From Massilia arenae (lineage in GTDB: Bacteria; Pseudomonadota; Gammaproteobacteria; Burkholderiales; Burkholderiaceae_D), in assembly GCF_008014745.1 (NCBI RefSeq), contig NZ_VPFD01000015.1, positions 186,001 through 250,000 of the forward strand: DNA of 64,000 nucleotides. Direction: 5' to 3'. Numbering within the stretch: position 1 is the stretch's first letter; each line of letters opens with the position of its first letter. A program made the position numbers and the translations under genes. The notes beneath the pieces were generated by a model. That model ran no database searches, was not told the origin of the DNA, and worked only from the letters and a program-made list of their open reading frames with translations. Of this stretch, positions 60,822-64,000 are shown in pieces.

Positions 60822-62693
60822 ATGCCATTCCAAGCCAAACGACGCGCGCTGCTGCGCACCGTCCCCGCCGCCTCGCTGATGATGACCGGCCTCGGCGCCG
60901 CCAGCATCGCCCGTGCCCACCAGGATGGCGCTGCCGCCGCAGCCGCCGCCGCGCTGGCCAACGCCGCCCACCCCGACCCGTGGAAACGCGCGGCCGACAT
61001 CGTGGCCCGCTTCGCCACGCCGCTCGCGTTCCGCGATGAGGACTTCGTCATCACCGCGCACGGCGCCAAGCCGTGCACCCTGGTGAAGGTGAAGGGCCAG
61101 ACCGAATCGCTGGTCGAGGGCACCCTCGACACGCCGGCGCCCGGCTCGCCGGACTGCTATCCGGCGATCGCCGCCGCCATCGCGGCCTGCCACGCCAAGG
61201 GCGGCGGCCGGGTTGTGATCCCCAAGGGAGAATGGTATTGCGCCGGCCCGATCGTGCTGCGCTCGAACGTGCACGTGCACCTGGCCGCCGGCGCGCGGGT
61301 CCACTTCTCGGCCAATCCGACTCACTATGCCCAGCATGGTGAACACGATTGCGGCAAGAACGGCAAGCTGGTGCTGTCGCGCTGGCAGGGCAACGACTGC
61401 CTGAACTACTCGCCGATGGTGTACGCGATCAACCAGACCAATATCGCTCTCACCGGCGAGGACTGGACCAGCATCCTCAATGGCCAGGGCGGCGTGCCGT
61501 TCGAGCCGGGCTTCGCCGACGGCCCGGAATGCTGGTGGGACTGGAAGGGACGCGGCAAGCCGGTACGCAAGCGCACCGAGGTCTATGCCAACCCGAACAA
61601 TCCCTCGCTCGACAAGGTCGTCCCCGGCATCGATGCGCGGCGCCAGGCCTCTATCGAGGGCGAAGGCGACCGCTGGCAGACCGATTCACGCTATCTGCCG
61701 GCGCTGTCCGAAGCCGGCGTGCCAGTCGAGAAGCGCGTGTTCGGCCATGGCCACTTTTTGCGTCCGTGCATGATCGAACTGATTGGATGCAATAAGGTGC
61801 TGCTGCAGGGCTACCAGGTGAATGCGGCGCCGTTCTGGCTGCACCATCCGGTCGCTTGCCGCGACCTCTTGATCCGCCGCGTGAATATGGAGAGCCTGGG
61901 ACCGAACAGCGACGGCTTCGACCCGGAAGCCTGCGACGGTGTGCTGGTCGACGACTGCCTGTTCAACAACGGCGACGACTGCATCGCGATCAAGTCGGGC
62001 AAGAACCTCGACACCGGCCACGGACCGACACGCAATGTGGTGATCCGCAACTGCGTGATGAACAGCGGCCACGGCGGCGTGACGCTGGGCAGCGAGATGG
62101 CCGGCGGCATCGAGCACGTCTACGCCGAGAAGCTGGAGTTCCGCAACATCCACTGGAAGGGCGATCCGCTCAACACCGCGATCCGGCTCAAGACCAATAT
62201 GAACCGCGGCGGCTTCCTGCGCCACCTGTACGTGCGCGACGTCACCCTGCCGCATGGCGTGGCGACCGAGCCGATGCTGTACAAGCCGCTGCCCGGCGCG
62301 CACGAGATCAAGGAGCCGGTGGCCTCGACCGCGGGCGCGATCATCACGATCGACTGCGACTACGTGCCGGGCGACGACACCATGCGCATCCGGCCGCCGC
62401 AGGTGTCGGACATCGAGATCAGCAATGTGCGCACGTCGAATGTCGATACCGGCAAGGGCAGCTTCTCGTGCTACCAGGCCTTCGTGCTGCTGGGGCCGGT
62501 CGCCTCGAGCTTCAACGGCAAGCCGGGCACCGCCATTCCGCCAATCGCCCGCGTGCGCATCAGCGATTCGGACTTTGGAACGCCGCGCAACACGGCCAAG
62601 CCGTGGTTCCTGCACAACGCTATCGACATCACGCTCGATAACGTCACCATCGCAGGCAAACGCTACAAGCAAACCCTATCCACGGAGGGTTAA
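60822..62693 (+). CDS. GH28 polygalacturonase, exo-type, second copy
   Basis: The 623-residue enzyme begins at ATG 60822 (AAGGAG upstream) with a Tat-like signal (KRRALLRTVPAASLMM). GH28 catalytic blocks are NSDGFD near residue 362, GDDC near 384, NSGHGG near 414 and RLK near 450. It is collinear with and highly similar to the protein at 50333. The two differ in the N-terminal Ala-rich segment and in a substrate-side loop around residues 230-275. It ends the GH105-DUF4861-GH28 operon. Confidence 0.88.
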   Translation: MPFQAKRRALLRTVPAASLMMTGLGAASIARAHQDGAAAAAAAALANAAHPDPWKRAADIVARFATPLAFRDEDFVITAHGAKPCTLVKVKGQTESLVEGTLDTPAPGSPDCYPAIAAAIAACHAKGGGRVVIPKGEWYCAGPIVLRSNVHVHLAAGARVHFSANPTHYAQHGEHDCGKNGKLVLSRWQGNDCLNYSPMVYAINQTNIALTGEDWTSILNGQGGVPFEPGFADGPECWWDWKGRGKPVRKRTEVYANPNNPSLDKVVPGIDARRQASIEGEGDRWQTDSRYLPALSEAGVPVEKRVFGHGHFLRPCMIELIGCNKVLLQGYQVNAAPFWLHHPVACRDLLIRRVNMESLGPNSDGFDPEACDGVLVDDCLFNNGDDCIAIKSGKNLDTGHGPTRNVVIRNCVMNSGHGGVTLGSEMAGGIEHVYAEKLEFRNIHWKGDPLNTAIRLKTNMNRGGFLRHLYVRDVTLPHGVATEPMLYKPLPGAHEIKEPVASTAGAIITIDCDYVPGDDTMRIRPPQVSDIEISNVRTSNVDTGKGSFSCYQAFVLLGPVASSFNGKPGTAIPPIARVRISDSDFGTPRNTAKPWFLHNAIDITLDNVTIAGKRYKQTLSTEG

Positions 62694-62702
62694 GTGTCAT
62701 CA

Positions 62703-62786
62703 GGTCAGGCCAATTCGTAAATATTTTTACTTTGGCCTGACCAAAAGTCGTTGAGTTGCCATAGAATTACAAAACTGGCCTGACCA
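62703..62786 (+). promoter_or_regulatory. Three-operator control region of the last receptor gene
   Basis: Three copies of the pectin operator are visible: GGTCAGGCCAA (62703-62713, in inverse orientation), TTGGCCTGACCAA (62732-62744) and TGGCCTGACCA (62776-62786). TAGAAT (62762-62767) lies between the last two and is a candidate -10; its -35 is unclear. The receptor ATG is at 62850. Confidence 0.8.
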
Positions 62787-62849
62787 GATCCCAGATGCAA
62801 CACCGGCCGATCTCTTGATCGAGCCGCTATAAAAACGCACGGAGACAAG

Positions 62850-64000
62850 ATGAATCACAACCCGCACCGCGCAGTCCTGCGCAAACTCACCCTGTGCCTG
62901 CTCGGCACCGCCTCGGTCTCGGCCCTCTCGCTCGGCCCGGCTTTTGCCCAGGAAGTGGCGGCCGCATCGACCACGGCCTCGGCCGGCGCCGAAACGGCCA
63001 ATGCGCAAACCGTGGTCGTGACCGGCCTGCGCGCCTCGCTGGAAAGCGCGCTGAATGCGAAGCGCCAGGACAACGGCATCGTCGACGTCATCAAGTCGGA
63101 AGACATGGGCAAGTTCCCGGACACGAACCTGGCCGAGTCGCTGCAGCGCGTGCCGGGCGTCGTGATCGACCGCGACGCCGGCGAAGGCCGCAGCATCACC
63201 GTGCGCGGCCTGGGTCAGGACTTTACCCGCGTGCGGATCAATGGCATCGAGGGCCTGGCCACCACCGGCGGCACCGACAGCTCGGGCGGCACCAACCGCG
63301 GCCGAGGCTTCGACTTCAATGTGTTCGCGTCGGAGCTGTTCAGCGCACTGACGGTGCGCAAGAGCTCCTCGGCCGACGTCGACGAAGGCTCGCTCGGCGC
63401 TACCGTCGACCTGCAGACCCTGCGTCCATTCGACCTGCGCGGCTTCAACGCCACCGTCGCCTTGAAGGGCAAGTACAACGACGGCTCGGAGAAAACCGAT
63501 CCGCGCGCTGCCTTCATGGTCTCGAACACCTTCTTCGACCGCAAGGTCGGCGTGCTGTTCTCGGGCGCCTATTCCAAACGCCGCGTGCTGGAAGACGGTT
63601 TCAGCACCGTGCGCTGGGATAACGGCCCGTCCTCGGGCGGCTGGTGCGCGCCGCAAGGCATGGCCGCCAATCCAAGCAACTCGACCGCGACCACCTGCGG
63701 CCCGGCCGCGCAAGGCGCCGAGCGCCTGCCCGGCACGCCGGAGAACATCGCCGCCTACAACGCGGCCAGCGACCCGAACAACTTCCATCCACGCCTGCCG
63801 CGCTATGGCCGCCTGACCCACGACCAGGATCGCCTCGGCCTGACCGGCTCGGTGCAATGGCGTCCGCAACGCGGCACCCTGCTGACCTTCGACATGCTGT
63901 ATTCGAAGCTCGATGCGACCCGCCAGGAAGACTTCCTGCAGGCGACCTCGTTCAGCCGCAGCGCCAGCCAGGGCGGCAAGCCGCAGGTCGGCGTGCTCGA
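62850..64000 (+). CDS. TonB-dependent receptor, N-terminal part (runs off the window)
   Basis: At least 383 codons are present. After a signal peptide (ending near GPAFAQ) come the TonB-box-like VVVTGLRASLESALNAKR and a plug with DMGKFPDTNLAESLQRVPGV and GRSITVRGLGQDFTRVRING, characteristic of the TIGR01782 Xanthomonas/Caulobacter-type receptors. GGAGA lies upstream of ATG 62850. Three pectin operators in front imply uptake of pectin-derived oligosaccharides. The gene continues past base 64000. Confidence 0.9.
   Translation, partial: MNHNPHRAVLRKLTLCLLGTASVSALSLGPAFAQEVAAASTTASAGAETANAQTVVVTGLRASLESALNAKRQDNGIVDVIKSEDMGKFPDTNLAESLQRVPGVVIDRDAGEGRSITVRGLGQDFTRVRINGIEGLATTGGTDSSGGTNRGRGFDFNVFASELFSALTVRKSSSADVDEGSLGATVDLQTLRPFDLRGFNATVALKGKYNDGSEKTDPRAAFMVSNTFFDRKVGVLFSGAYSKRRVLEDGFSTVRWDNGPSSGGWCAPQGMAANPSNSTATTCGPAAQGAERLPGTPENIAAYNAASDPNNFHPRLPRYGRLTHDQDRLGLTGSVQWRPQRGTLLTFDMLYSKLDATRQEDFLQATSFSRSASQGGKPQVGVL

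Overview
The window looks like chromosomal DNA of a GC-rich betaproteobacterium, most likely of the Massilia/Telluria/Duganella group (Oxalobacteraceae). The clues are the high-GC codon usage, a tripartite tricarboxylate transporter, several TonB-dependent receptors, an orphan CheV, propeller-type sensor kinases and a large plant-cell-wall locus. No rRNA, tRNA, CRISPR array or insertion sequence was recognised. The taxonomic guess is an inference from gene content.

Region 1 (1-25 kb) is mostly housekeeping or accessory. It holds the tail of a xanthine-dehydrogenase-like gene, a tctCBA transporter operon with an internal terminator, a TetR/MFS pair with a perfect palindromic operator, and a degraded propeller sensor kinase (in-frame amber codon plus a 25-bp duplication opposite a 1-nt deletion). 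It continues with a LysR plus EmrAB-like efflux operon, CheV, a GntP-type permease, PhoD phosphatase, and DNA polymerase II coupled to a ferritin-like protein. At 21.6-25.1 kb a lower-GC patch contains two diverged copies of a module: a DUF6973-like gene, a small BamE-like lipoprotein, and the 3' end of a convergent LytTR regulator. One DUF6973-like copy has a nonsense codon and the other is a 3' stump. The first regulator copy is a fragment; the second belongs to an intact LytTR/LytS two-component system.

Region 2 (25-35 kb) carries a TonB-dependent receptor, an M28 peptidase lipoprotein, an unusual MOSC plus MGMT-like fusion, an S41 peptidase, an EamA/LysR divergent pair, a repetitive LEA-like lipoprotein and a DUF4380 protein.

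Region 3 (35-64 kb) is a large pectin/galacturonate utilisation locus. Secreted pectin enzymes include a PL1-CE8 fusion, a second PL1, two GH28 exo-polygalacturonase-like proteins, a GH105, a CE12 acetylesterase, an esterase-GH43 fusion and a DUF4861 protein. Two TonB-dependent receptors would import oligomers and an ExuT-like permease uronate. Two operons then encode the complete oxidative galacturonate route: uronate dehydrogenase, SMP-30-type lactonase, galactarate dehydratase GarD, KdgD and 2-oxoglutarate-semialdehyde dehydrogenase, ending at 2-oxoglutarate. An aldose 1-epimerase accompanies them. Two FadR-type GntR regulators sit inside the locus.

The most striking regulatory observation is a promoter family in front of the outward-facing genes. 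A -35 box TTGC(A/G)(A/G), an exactly 17-bp spacer and a TAGAAT-type -10 recur at 41.2, 46.1 and 58.0 kb. In each, a TTGGYCNGACCAA-like inverted repeat fills the spacer. A degenerate version precedes the second GntR gene, and three further operator copies lie in front of the last receptor gene. This looks like a locus-wide, self-regulated pectin regulon. A separate GTTGTA-N8-TACAAC inverted repeat lies between the first GntR gene and the kdgD operon.
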